Positions 1 through 8,217 of a stretch of DNA of 64,000 bases are shown here, piece by piece. Source of the stretch: Ilyomonas limi (GTDB taxonomy: Bacteria; Bacteroidota; Bacteroidia; Chitinophagales; Chitinophagaceae); the NCBI RefSeq assembly GCF_005233845.1, contig NZ_SZQL01000016.1, positions 1 to 64,000 of the forward strand. The letters run 5' to 3'. Every line of letters begins with the position of its first letter. The first letter of the stretch is position 1. A model generated the notes under the pieces. That model worked only from the letters and a program-made list of their open reading frames with translations, searched no databases and had not been told where the DNA came from. The position numbers and the translations under genes are program-made.

Positions 1-101
1 CACAAACGGCGAACGGCAATCCCTTTCAAATTGAAGAGAGCCGTTTAGTGGATAAAGCGGTAGGTGATAATCGAACTAACAAAACTCTACCTCCTAACTG
101 A
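1..101 (+). CDS. C-terminal tail of a gene entering from the left edge (unidentified)
   Basis: Frame 3 is open from the window edge to a TGA at 99-101 and gives a 32-residue hydrophilic tail ending in TLPPN. The other two plus frames stop earlier (about 31 and 46). A strong terminator follows 40 bp later, which fits the end of a real gene. Too little is present to name a family. Confidence 0.35.
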   Translation, partial: QTANGNPFQIEESRLVDKAVGDNRTNKTLPPN

Positions 102-140
102 CCGAAATAACGGGACGCTTACAAAAGCATTAAAAGAAAA

Positions 141-170
141 CCCCGCGGCAAAGCGGGGTTTTTATTTTTA
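141..170 (+). terminator. Intrinsic terminator
   Basis: A perfect 6-bp GC stem, ccccgc at 141-146 and gcgggg at 153-158 with loop ggcaaa, is followed by tttttattttt. It lies just after the partial plus-strand gene at the left edge. A-rich sequence on its left side means it could also stop transcription arriving on the minus strand from the antitoxin-like gene. Confidence 0.8.
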
Positions 171-224
171 AAATATAGATAAAAATTTATTTTAAACCAC
201 TAAAATGCTTCGTTTACAAATAAT

Positions 225-479
225 TCAACAAAACAGAAAGCTTATTATAAAAGCGTTTCTTATACACTGCTTTATACGCCATCTTGAGGTGGCTTTTATA
301 AATTCCTCTTCACTCAAGACTTCCAGTTTGTCCGGCCCGTTTGCAAGTGCTTGCAATGCTGTTTTATCAGCAGGTTGTAGTTCGCCTGTAATGTCGCTTT
401 CATTCTCAGTAAAGTAAACTATACCTACTTTTAATAGTTGTAGCAGTTGTTCATCATCAATAGCCTGCACCAATTGCAA
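225..479 (-). CDS. Orphan antitoxin-like small protein, possibly truncated
   Basis: An 84-codon acidic reading frame. Its end, EEEFIKATSRWRIK, resembles the C-terminus of small Bacteroidota antitoxins that normally precede a ParE/RelE-type toxin. The best start in frame is TTG at 479; the frame continues upstream to a TGA at 519-521 without an ATG, so the N-terminus may have been lost. The last residues after WRIK (hydrophobic, ending FLFC) look like read-through beyond a lost natural stop. No toxin follows: only 84 bp and a terminator lie downstream. Family assignment rests on the C-terminal pattern alone. It may be a remnant of a toxin-antitoxin pair. Confidence 0.4.
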   Translation of the reverse strand: MQLVQAIDDEQLLQLLKVGIVYFTENESDITGELQPADKTALQALANGPDKLEVLSEEEFIKATSRWRIKQCIRNAFIISFLFC

Positions 480-563
480 TACCTCACTTTCAACATCGGC
501 TGCCGTAAATAGGCTTCTTCAAATATGCAAACTCGCTTTTGCGAAAGCAAAGCCTATCACCCC

Positions 564-1214
564 TCACTCCATTATCAACTGTTTATCAAAACCCAACGCT
601 ACCAATCGCTCATACGCCCGCCACACCTCATCCGGTATTTTCTGGTAAGTCTGAAAGCCTTTTTCGGGATAAATCTTAATGCGTTGTAAATCGCCTACCA
701 TAATATTAAGAACTTTTTCCAATGGTATGTCTTCGGTTGGATAATCTTCAAAAGCTATTTGGGATGAGGTAACTACAAACTGTTTACTTGGCCAATTTTT
801 TTCAAACGTAGCAAGACTTCTCCTTTCCATATATGGCTTTTGCACAACAATGAATGTTTCCGGATCGAGCCCTTTTTCTTTTAGTAAGCGTTGCACCAGT
901 TGTATATTTTCACCGGTATTGGTGGAACGGTTTTCAATCAGAATAGCTTCTTTTGGAACACCCTTTTCCATTGCGATACGGGCAAATAAATCCGCTTCCG
1001 TTTCTGTCCACATTCCTTCTGTTAATCTACCCAATCCGCCTGCAAAAATGAGTAGTGGCGCCCAGCCTTCTAGATACAATGCTGCTGCCCTGTCGGCCAC
1101 TCTGGTGTCATGACTGCCCAAGGTTAAAATGCAATCAGATTTAACAAGCGTTTGATTGACGTGGTGATAATCCCAAATCTTTTTGGCTAATGCAATAACT
1201 TCTGTTGGTATCAT
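564..1214 (-). CDS. YdcF family protein (DUF218)
   Basis: A 216-residue protein of the YdcF/DUF218 fold. Visible family features are the beta-strand and glycine pattern ILTLGSHD near residue 30 with a following arginine (VADRAAALY), the FAGGLG turn near 58, the TEAD segment, and the ENRSTNTGENI segment near 100 that is the most conserved DUF218 block. It has no signal peptide or membrane segment, so it is a soluble short form. Members are proposed to bind nucleotide-type ligands such as S-adenosylmethionine, but the physiological role is unknown. ATG at 1214 is the natural start. It may be co-transcribed with the antitoxin-like gene 85 bp downstream. Confidence 0.8.
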   Translation of the reverse strand: MIPTEVIALAKKIWDYHHVNQTLVKSDCILTLGSHDTRVADRAAALYLEGWAPLLIFAGGLGRLTEGMWTETEADLFARIAMEKGVPKEAILIENRSTNTGENIQLVQRLLKEKGLDPETFIVVQKPYMERRSLATFEKNWPSKQFVVTSSQIAFEDYPTEDIPLEKVLNIMVGDLQRIKIYPEKGFQTYQKIPDEVWRAYERLVALGFDKQLIME

Positions 1215-1455
1215 AATTGAACGCGAATGTAAACAAGTAGGATAATGTTTACGCGCAGTTTTCTAAATGGCTCTGTGTTATAATTCCTTATGTTAGGGTA
1301 TAATGTTTTGTCAAACTAAATGGAAATAAAGCATTGCGTCGTTCTCCCATCATAAATGGGATTAATAAGATAATTGTAGTACCTAACAGCTTAGTGCGGC
1401 TTTCCCCGATGTACAGGACAAATGTTACCGTAACCAAATTAAATGCAGTTTGGTA

Positions 1456-1633
1456 ATTAAAATAGGCTTTGTTGCATGAATATATAATTTCTAAAGAATA
1501 ATGATCAGAATGTAGATAAAGGTGATTTCGCCAACGTAAATCACCTCTTTTGTAACAACGCTGATTAAAGAATATTCATTTAAAAGCTGAATTTTTGAAT
1601 AAAATATATTCATGCAACAAAGCCATTAAAATA
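1456..1633. mobile_element. MITE with IS903-type (IS5 family) ends and 9-bp target duplication
   Basis: The element occupies 1465-1624 (160 bp). Its ends are perfect 21-bp inverted repeats starting ggctttgttgcatgaatat (1465-1485 and 1604-1624). It is flanked by the exact direct repeat attaaaata at 1456-1464 and 1625-1633. The end sequence GGCTTTGTTG and a 9-bp duplication are hallmarks of the IS903 group of the IS5 family. There is no transposase frame inside. The centre holds a perfect 8-bp stem, ggtgattt at 1521-1528 and aaatcacc at 1538-1545. It is a non-autonomous element needing a related transposase elsewhere in the genome. The intact duplication and perfect ends indicate recent insertion. 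Confidence 0.85.
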
Positions 1634-1649
1634 TATACCCTACATTAAT

Positions 1650-2722
1650 TTAAAAGAATATCGCAAAACTTGCTGCTTTAGTTTCTGTTTTGATGTTGCC
1701 TAAAAAAATTGCTTTGTTACAGGAGCCGTTATATCCTACCATATTTCTATCTTCCTTTTGTCTCATCTGATAGCCGTTAACAGGGCCCTCTTTATAAAAA
1801 GTAAAGTTGGAGTATAATTCAAATTTATATCTGCTGTAAAAAATTAGATTGCGAACGGTACTCCCATTATTAAAGTTGCTTAATAATTCAACATCAGCGT
1901 TGTAGCGCGATGTTTTGCCGCCTTATGTATTGTCAATTGCCCCATAAAAACCTATCAAACCACTTTCTACTGCCCACTTTCTACTTTAGGAAAGTTATAC
2001 TCCAGGTAATCTTTTGTCCTGAATTCCACAAAACCGGCGGTAGCAAAGTTGCCTTTGTCTGCAAAATAAGGTCCTTTATTAAAGTTTACTTTGTCTATCA
2101 ATTCAGGAATAACAAAATGCAGATCTGCATATCCTTGTCCGTGTGCATGGCTTACTATGTTTACCGGCATTCCATCAACAAAAATATTAATATCTGTTCC
2201 ATGGTCTAAATCAAATTCCCTGAGAAATCATTGTTCTGCTTTTCCTCCGCCTGCATGTTGCCCTATAAACAACCCCGGAACCATTCTTAATGCTTCCTGT
2301 GAGTTATTGATAGACCGTAAATGTATATCAAGGTCACTTATCGTCTTAAAGACACTGCCGTTTGCTATTGCAATTACCTCTACTTCTTCAAGGTCTGATA
2401 CTTTGGGAGCTAAAAATGATAGAATATTTTCCAGTATCAGTAAGTGATGATACTGCTAATACCTTTGCCTCAAAGCCGATACAAGAAATAAACAATTTAT
2501 CACATGAAACAGATAAGCTTCTTAAACTAATAAAGCTATTCTCATCTGCCAGAGCATTAAAACGGATATCTTCACTTTGAGCAAAAGCATCCTGAACAGG
2601 TACTTTAGTAACAGCATTAACAATATAAATGCCTTTGCTTATATTTTGAGAGAATGCTAAGCTGCTATCAGGTAAGAGAGAAAAAAAGAAAAGTATTTTA
2701 ATTTCTCTATAGGATTTCTCAT
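1650..2722 (-). pseudogene. TonB-dependent receptor, decayed and truncated
   Basis: Reading the minus strand piecewise recovers a receptor. From ATG 2722 come a signal-like segment, then a carboxypeptidase-regulatory repeat (VPVQDAF, ISCIGFEAK). Next is the TonB plug (VSDLEEVEVIA, EALRMVPGLFIGQHAGG, HGTDINIFVDGMPVNIVSHA) and finally the first barrel strands (VELLSNFNN, NFTFYKEGPVNG). The pieces lie in different frames with breaks near 2650, 2400 and 1960. An in-frame TGA at 2228-2230 interrupts the plug just before FLREFD. Only about 350 codons remain of a normal length above 700; the remaining barrel is deleted and the MITE sits immediately beyond. The gene lies downstream of HupE, TPR and DUF4331 genes in the same direction and was probably the receptor of that cluster. 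Confidence 0.85.
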
Positions 2723-2793
2723 AAAATGACTCTTACATGCTGATAAAAGACTATTCAGCAAAGAAGAAAGAGAAAACAAACATCTTATTCTAT

Positions 2794-3468
2794 TTATAAA
2801 ATAATAATCCTTTCAACTGTCCAGTACGCTGCAATTAATGCAATGATGGCCGACATAGGATATACCAGCTTTCTTTTATAGGTAAGCCTTTTTCCAAAGG
2901 GTATTACAATCAACCCGAACACCATTAAAATGACAGCAATCTGACCGATCTCCACACCAAGGTTAAATGCAATGATGGATGAAAAAAAATTATTGCGCGG
3001 AAGCCCCACTTCATTTAAAGCACTCGCGAAACCCATACCATGCACAAGACCAAAGAAAAATACAATAAGCACCCGCCAGGGCTTTAACTCGCTTAGTATA
3101 ATATTTTCGACAGCAACAAATACTATTGATAAAGAGATTACAGGTTCTATGAGCTGGGAAGGCGCAACAATGACGCTTTGCATACTAAGGGCAAGCGTAA
3201 TAGAATGTGCAACCGTAAATGCAGAAGCCTGCCACAGGATAGTAGAAATTTTAGTACTTAACAGGCAAAGACTAATCACGAATAATATGTGATCCAGTCC
3301 ATAAGGAACAATATGTGTAACGCCCATTTTAAAATAGAACCAAATCACATCTCCGGTTGGCGCTCTTTCCATGGTGATATTGATAGGGTGTGCTAACACT
3401 GGCAGCGCCAATAATATAAAGCACAGCAGTGCAGGTAATTGCTTATATAATGTGTTCTCCAACCTCAT
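2794..3468 (-). CDS. HupE/UreJ family membrane protein
   Basis: A 224-residue protein with a signal peptide (cleavage likely after LPVLA, residue 26) and about six membrane segments. The family signature is visible: HIVPYGLDHILF at residues 52-63 with the HxxxGxDH pattern, a second histidine motif in TVAHSITLAL, and GLVHGMGFAS near 140. HupE and UreJ proteins are associated with nickel uptake for hydrogenase and urease, but this two-part periplasmic variant, common in Bacteroidota, has no proven substrate. No urease or hydrogenase gene is nearby. It lies between the TPR gene (139 bp upstream) and the decayed TonB receptor, which suggests a metal or cofactor transport role by inference only. 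Confidence 0.85.
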   Translation of the reverse strand: MRLENTLYKQLPALLCFILLALPVLAHPINITMERAPTGDVIWFYFKMGVTHIVPYGLDHILFVISLCLLSTKISTILWQASAFTVAHSITLALSMQSVIVAPSQLIEPVISLSIVFVAVENIILSELKPWRVLIVFFFGLVHGMGFASALNEVGLPRNNFFSSIIAFNLGVEIGQIAVILMVFGLIVIPFGKRLTYKRKLVYPMSAIIALIAAYWTVERIIIL

Positions 3469-3607
3469 ACCGGAACGGAATTATATTCTAATGGGCATTG
3501 CTGCTAAATGATATCCAGCATAAGAGCCCGTCTAAAATGGAACAGATAATATAATGAAAAGTAGCACCGTGTTCATAAAGAATGCACTCCTTATTAAACT
3601 AAAGTTT

Positions 3608-4951
3608 TTATAATGCCTGCAATATATTTTTACCTTCTGTTTTCAAGTGCTCAGTAATATTTGCATTTGTTTGTAATGCCGTCTGCAGTGTTGTTTTAGC
3701 CAGTGCTTTATTGCCTGCTTTTGCATAAATAAGTCCTGCACGGCAAAGCAATGTTGGGTTTTTACAATTGGTCTTAAGCGCAGCTTTAATGTAAGTAACG
3801 GCTTTCTGGTATTCGCCTTTCGAATAATACACCCAGGCAAGACACTCATTCACATCAATATTATCGGGGCGACGGTTGTATTCCAGCAAGGCATGTTTCT
3901 CTGCATCATCAACATCATTAATATTTAGGTAAGCATAAGCTAATTCCTTATCAACATAGTGACCAATATTTGCATCCTTCATACCACTTTCCGCATCTTT
4001 CGTCATAGCAGCAATCACTCCTTTTTCTATCGCATCGGCTTTGCTTTTGTTGCCTTGCTGACGGTACACTTCGGCTAAAGCTTCTTTAAAAGAGTAGTCC
4101 ATTACCGAAGTATCTGCCTGCTGAAAATATTGAACAGCTTTAGTGTAATCTTTTTTAGCAGCAGCAATGCGCCCCAGGCCGGCGAGTGCATACGCGTAGC
4201 CTGGCCTTTCCTGTAAAGCAATAGTATAGTGCATTTCAGCATTAGCCAGATCGCCGGTGTTTTCGTACAAATGTCCTAATTGAATCCTTGCCCATTCGGT
4301 AGCTTCTTCACCAGGATAGCCGGCATCCACCGCCATCTTCATGGCTTCTATTGCGCCGGGATAATTACCATATATTTCACGCAAATAAGAAGCCCGTGAG
4401 TAAGAGCGTATATCTGGTCTTATTGACAACATTTTATCGGCATCATCCACCGCAGCTTTATAATTACCCATTTCTACATTACCATCTACACACAAGCCGT
4501 ACACATAAGAGTTATAAGGACTGATAGCTTTAATTTTTTGTGCAAGTTCCAGCCCGTCTGCAAAATGATGTTGTGATAAGTACAACAGCGACTTTAGTAG
4601 CATAGCATCAAAATCGGTGGAATCAATGCTCAGGGCATCATTTACATATTTCATGGCAGCTTTGTCGTAATAAGTATAGTTGCCGGTTATACGTGCTTCC
4701 TGTATGTACAAAATAGCCAGCTTCGTTTTGGGTTTAACGTCTTCCGGATGGTTTTGGATAACCTCTATTAAGGCAACAGCCTGGTTTTTCACCTGCGGCC
4801 ATGCAGGGTCTTTCGCAGCAATACCTTTTCTTTCGAGGATTACATAATTATCAGGTTCGTTGCCGGCGTTTTGCTGATATTTATAAATGATGAGAAAGAG
4901 CATGGAGATGGAGAAAACCACCATAGCAATGTATAATATATTCTTTTTCAT
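3608..4951 (-). CDS. Tetratricopeptide-repeat protein, membrane anchored
   Basis: A 447-residue protein with one N-terminal hydrophobic segment (residues 5-22) and no lipobox, so it is probably anchored in the inner membrane and faces the periplasm. The rest is a series of TPR units; clear ones occur in the segments around RIQLGHLYENTGDLANAEMH, ALAGLGRIAAAKKDYTKAVQ, LAEVYRQQGNKSKADA and CLAWVYYSKGEYQKAVTYIK. Such arrays are protein-binding scaffolds. It sits between DUF4331 (terminator between them) and HupE genes, an arrangement that suggests a shared pathway; its partner is unknown. Confidence 0.85.
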   Translation of the reverse strand: MKKNILYIAMVVFSISMLFLIIYKYQQNAGNEPDNYVILERKGIAAKDPAWPQVKNQAVALIEVIQNHPEDVKPKTKLAILYIQEARITGNYTYYDKAAMKYVNDALSIDSTDFDAMLLKSLLYLSQHHFADGLELAQKIKAISPYNSYVYGLCVDGNVEMGNYKAAVDDADKMLSIRPDIRSYSRASYLREIYGNYPGAIEAMKMAVDAGYPGEEATEWARIQLGHLYENTGDLANAEMHYTIALQERPGYAYALAGLGRIAAAKKDYTKAVQYFQQADTSVMDYSFKEALAEVYRQQGNKSKADAIEKGVIAAMTKDAESGMKDANIGHYVDKELAYAYLNINDVDDAEKHALLEYNRRPDNIDVNECLAWVYYSKGEYQKAVTYIKAALKTNCKNPTLLCRAGLIYAKAGNKALAKTTLQTALQTNANITEHLKTEGKNILQAL

Positions 4952-4977
4952 ACATGGGGTTATAGCTGTTAAGGAAT

Positions 4978-5010
4978 AAAAGACCGCACCTGTTTATGCG
5001 GCCTTTTATT
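4978..5010 (-). terminator. Intrinsic terminator after the DUF4331 gene
   Basis: On the minus strand aaaggccgca pairs with tgcggtcttt (one G-U pair, loop of 8 nt), followed by tattcc. It lies in the 72-bp gap downstream of the DUF4331 stop codon and before the TPR gene, so part of the transcripts should end here and the downstream genes may be expressed less. Confidence 0.65.
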
Positions 5011-5023
5011 GCCTAACTATTGT

Positions 5024-7105
5024 TTATTGTTTAGTAACACGTACACTTTGCTGCAACTGCCCGTTGATAACTGCATTAACAAAGTAAACGCCACGTGCCA
5101 CACCCGACGCATCCCACGTAAGTGAATAAGTACCTGTGTCTTGCTTCTGGTTCGTTAATACTTTTACCTGGTTGCCTTTTGCATCGTAAATAAGGATAGT
5201 AACACTGGAAGGCGTTGTAAGCCGGTATTTGATGGTACTGCTTGTTGTTACAGGATTAGGATAAGCCGACATAAAATACCGGGGAGCAGATATTTCTTTT
5301 CCGCTTATGCTATTAGTTATAGGAGCGGTCGATGGTATAGCTTCCTCCTGCTCTGGTTGCATGGTAGCATTGCAACTGCAGGTAGGGTTAATACCCGACC
5401 ACGGCAATTGCTCGTAAGGAAAGCTCTTTCTGAAGGTAGTATCATTCTTGTAAACGCCGGTATTGTAACGCAACACTTTAATCAGGTCTGGTGTTACAAG
5501 GCTTTTACCGGTGTAATCATCATAAGGTAGGCCCAATACAGCAAGCACGATACCTCCTACCGCCTGCAGTTCAATACGCGTAACATCATCTTCCAGTCTT
5601 CTTCCATTGGGGAATCCATCCATGTTGGGTATCCATTGAATGTCTGTTGTTTGGTTATATTTAGGATCGAGTAAGCCGAAGACAGCAGCTCTCAGTAAAC
5701 CTTCACGGCTAAAGAATGGATCATTTCTGGGCGTTGGCGGTACCGCCATGTTGAGGCGAAGCATATCACCGCCGTTGGGCAGGAAGTTGTTGATAAACGG
5801 CTTACCTGGTGCAAGCGGATTACCTGCTGGTTTGCCGGTAGCCAACTGGTAAGGACTCAGGTTAGGCACGCCTGTATTGAAGATAGGCCAAAGGTCAACC
5901 GATCTTGGCTGTCCCGGACCAGGCAACAATAAGGTACCAAACACAGCGTCATCCAGTGCAGTACCTGCAACAGCCGAAGTTCCTTTTAATGGATACAGAC
6001 CGTTTTGACCATTACCAAAACCAAACGTACCTAAGGAGTTCTTCTGAACACGCAGCTTGCTAAAAGCCGGGATAGCACTGCCAAACTGAGCATCATCCAT
6101 GTACAATGCCAGCTCGGGGTTATAGAAGTAATTGCCAAACTCATCTAAGTGCTGAAGGTCCTGATAAGGAGTCAAAGCATTCCAGTAGTCTTTGTCACCA
6201 ATTGGCACTACTGCTTCATTGGTTAAAGGCATGCCTAATCTTGACACCTGTACCCAATCGCCTGTTTCTGTTTGAGTACCGTCGGTATTTAATACACGCA
6301 TGCTTCTTCTGCTGGCGGAAGCCCATACACCAATTACAAAATCTCCATCCAAAATATTGGCAGCCTGGTCTGCCGTCTTGTGGTCTTTTTGCAGCTCAGC
6401 AATAGGAACCATTAACGCAATGGTAGATACATTTTTGCATTTCAGACCGTCTGATGGTGGTGTAGTTTGGCGCGGTGCATCGCCCAGGTCAAAAATACCG
6501 CCGAGATCAACAAAGAAAGGATCATCCACCGGACCTACAAACACATCTTCACCCGAGCTTGCTGTAGTGATGGCTTTGTTGAAAAGCTGCTGATAACTGC
6601 TGGCTCCCAAGCCTACAGGTGTACTAATGGAGCGTGGACCAATGTTGTAAGGTGCTACGTAACCGTCCGACTTAACAATACTAAAGCTCTTACCTCCGTC
6701 AGTGCTTTTTTCCATAGTGTAAGTGTTCTTCAGGTTTTCCTTACCAAGCCTGATGTTGAAAAATGTAGTAGGGTCTTCGTTGGTACGCTTAAAAGTAAAG
6801 CGGTAAACAATGTCATCGCCCGGAGTGTTGATGTTATTATCAATATGGATTTCGTAGCGGATGTTCTCTCCAAAATGATAATAATTAGGTCCTCCAAATG
6901 GCAATTGTCCGGGAATGTAATTGGCAATGATGCATATCTTATCCGGCTGGTCGGGGCTGCGGAAAGCATACACATCGGTGTTGTCGGCCAACGGGTCGTC
7001 GGCAATCATAGGAGCTTCCCTGTGGCTGGATGACATCAGGATGCCGGACAGCATCACAATGGCCAGTGCAGGAAGCCAACCTCCCATGCTGAGTTTTTTT
7101 TGCAT
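5024..7105 (-). CDS. DUF4331 domain secreted protein with type IX sorting domain
   Basis: A 693-residue secreted protein. Residues 1-25 form a signal peptide; right after it comes SSHREAP (26-32), the start motif of DUF4331, followed by DNTDVYAFRSPDQP. The DUF4331 region runs to about residue 570. A cysteine-containing linker (PTCSCN) leads to a C-terminal T9SS type A sorting domain of about 85 residues, with the typical YPNP, IYDAKGNQV and GVYFVNAVIN motifs. It should cross the outer membrane by the type IX system and be cell-surface attached or released. The function of DUF4331 is unknown. It is the first gene of the set leading to the TPR, HupE and former TonB receptor genes. Confidence 0.9.
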   Translation of the reverse strand: MQKKLSMGGWLPALAIVMLSGILMSSSHREAPMIADDPLADNTDVYAFRSPDQPDKICIIANYIPGQLPFGGPNYYHFGENIRYEIHIDNNINTPGDDIVYRFTFKRTNEDPTTFFNIRLGKENLKNTYTMEKSTDGGKSFSIVKSDGYVAPYNIGPRSISTPVGLGASSYQQLFNKAITTASSGEDVFVGPVDDPFFVDLGGIFDLGDAPRQTTPPSDGLKCKNVSTIALMVPIAELQKDHKTADQAANILDGDFVIGVWASASRRSMRVLNTDGTQTETGDWVQVSRLGMPLTNEAVVPIGDKDYWNALTPYQDLQHLDEFGNYFYNPELALYMDDAQFGSAIPAFSKLRVQKNSLGTFGFGNGQNGLYPLKGTSAVAGTALDDAVFGTLLLPGPGQPRSVDLWPIFNTGVPNLSPYQLATGKPAGNPLAPGKPFINNFLPNGGDMLRLNMAVPPTPRNDPFFSREGLLRAAVFGLLDPKYNQTTDIQWIPNMDGFPNGRRLEDDVTRIELQAVGGIVLAVLGLPYDDYTGKSLVTPDLIKVLRYNTGVYKNDTTFRKSFPYEQLPWSGINPTCSCNATMQPEQEEAIPSTAPITNSISGKEISAPRYFMSAYPNPVTTSSTIKYRLTTPSSVTILIYDAKGNQVKVLTNQKQDTGTYSLTWDASGVARGVYFVNAVINGQLQQSVRVTKQ

Positions 7106-7479
7106 AAATGATTAGTTTAAGCGAATGAGGAGATATGGTTTGAAATCGAAAGCGGGTACAGCAATCGTTCTTTAACATAAAATTACGAAATCTGATTGTT
7201 TTTGGATTTTGAAATAAAAAAATATTTACAACTTAATCCAGGCTCAGCCTGCAGTTTAAAACTGCTGGAAATACCATGGTTTTCGGGAGTGTGAGCTACT
7301 GCAGGACATACTGGAAAACCCTTTACTACTACCGGAAAATTATTGAAAACCAACTCATCAGGTTTACATTATACAGTGTATCAGCGCAGCGCAGGAGCAC
7401 AAAGGAGAATGTTTTGTGTTTCTAAATGGCATTGTATTGGTGAGCCTAATGTTGCTCCTGCATTTTTAAAAATAATGAT
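7106..7479. other. Divergent intergenic region
   Basis: This 374-bp gap separates the minus-strand DUF4331 gene from the plus-strand SDR gene and must hold both promoters. An AT-rich tract at about 7180-7240 is the likely DUF4331 promoter zone. No hairpin, repeat or convincing small gene was seen. Confidence 0.4.
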
Positions 7480-8208
7480 ATGCGTTTCAGCAATAAAGTA
7501 TGTATCGTTACCGGTGCCGGTTCGGGCATTGGCAGAGCTACCGCACAGCGCCTCGCTGCTGAAGGTGGTAACATAGTAATAGCCGACCGCGATGAACAAG
7601 GCGGCAACGAAACAGTGAATTTAATTACCCAAAAAAATGGCAATGCCCTTTTTGTTAAGTGCGATGTAGGTGACGAATCAGCCATAAAAACAACTATAGA
7701 TGTTGCCCTTGCCAAATGGGGTAAAATAGATGTGGTAATAAATAATGCTGCTATGATGACTTTCAAAAAAATTGTTGACCTCCGCGCTGATGAATGGGAC
7801 AGGTTGATGCACGTAAACATGCGCGCTGTTTTTTTGTTTTGCAAATACAGCATACCGCACATGAACGGCGGTGCGGTAGTAAATATCAGCTCGGTACATG
7901 CACACGAAACCACGGCTAACGTGATCCCGTATGCCAGCAGCAAAGGTGCTATGGAATCTTTTGTGCGCGGCGCCAGTCAGGAATATCCGGCTTCGCAGGT
8001 GAGATTTAATTGCGTGGCGCCAGGTGCAGTAGATACGCCCATGCTTTGGAACAATCCCAACGTAAAAAGTGGTGCAGAAAAAATAACCGGCGCCATTGGC
8101 AAGCCCGAAGAACTCGCGGCTGCCATTGCTTTTATGGCGTCGGATGAAGCTTCTTTTGTAAACGGCACCACGCTGGTAGTTGATGGTGCACGATTAGCCG
8201 TTTTATAA
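7480..8208 (+). CDS. SDR family NAD-dependent oxidoreductase
   Basis: A 242-residue classical short-chain dehydrogenase/reductase. It shows the cofactor loop TGAGSGIGRA at 11-20, aspartate 36 at the end of the second strand (which favours NAD(H) over NADP(H)), the NNAA motif at 88-91, the catalytic serine in NISSV (137-138) and the YASSK pair Tyr151/Lys155. The C-terminus has the usual NGTTLVVDGA ending. The substrate cannot be read from sequence; the neighbour, a GH1-like hydrolase starting 9 bp after the stop, points to sugar oxidation. ATG at 7480 begins directly before the first beta-strand, so no upstream extension is needed. Confidence 0.85.
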   Translation: MRFSNKVCIVTGAGSGIGRATAQRLAAEGGNIVIADRDEQGGNETVNLITQKNGNALFVKCDVGDESAIKTTIDVALAKWGKIDVVINNAAMMTFKKIVDLRADEWDRLMHVNMRAVFLFCKYSIPHMNGGAVVNISSVHAHETTANVIPYASSKGAMESFVRGASQEYPASQVRFNCVAPGAVDTPMLWNNPNVKSGAEKITGAIGKPEELAAAIAFMASDEASFVNGTTLVVDGARLAVL

Positions 8209-8217
8209 GCCTTATGT

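Noticed and set aside
1465-1624. MITE read as a CRISPR repeat or riboswitch
   Set aside because: Inverted rather than direct ends with an exact 9-bp target duplication identify a transposable element; no spacer structure and no downstream gene in the right orientation.
6467-7033. 188-codon plus-strand ORF opposite DUF4331
   Set aside because: Lies wholly antisense to a gene with clear domains; no motif, cysteine and hydrophobic composition typical of a shadow frame.
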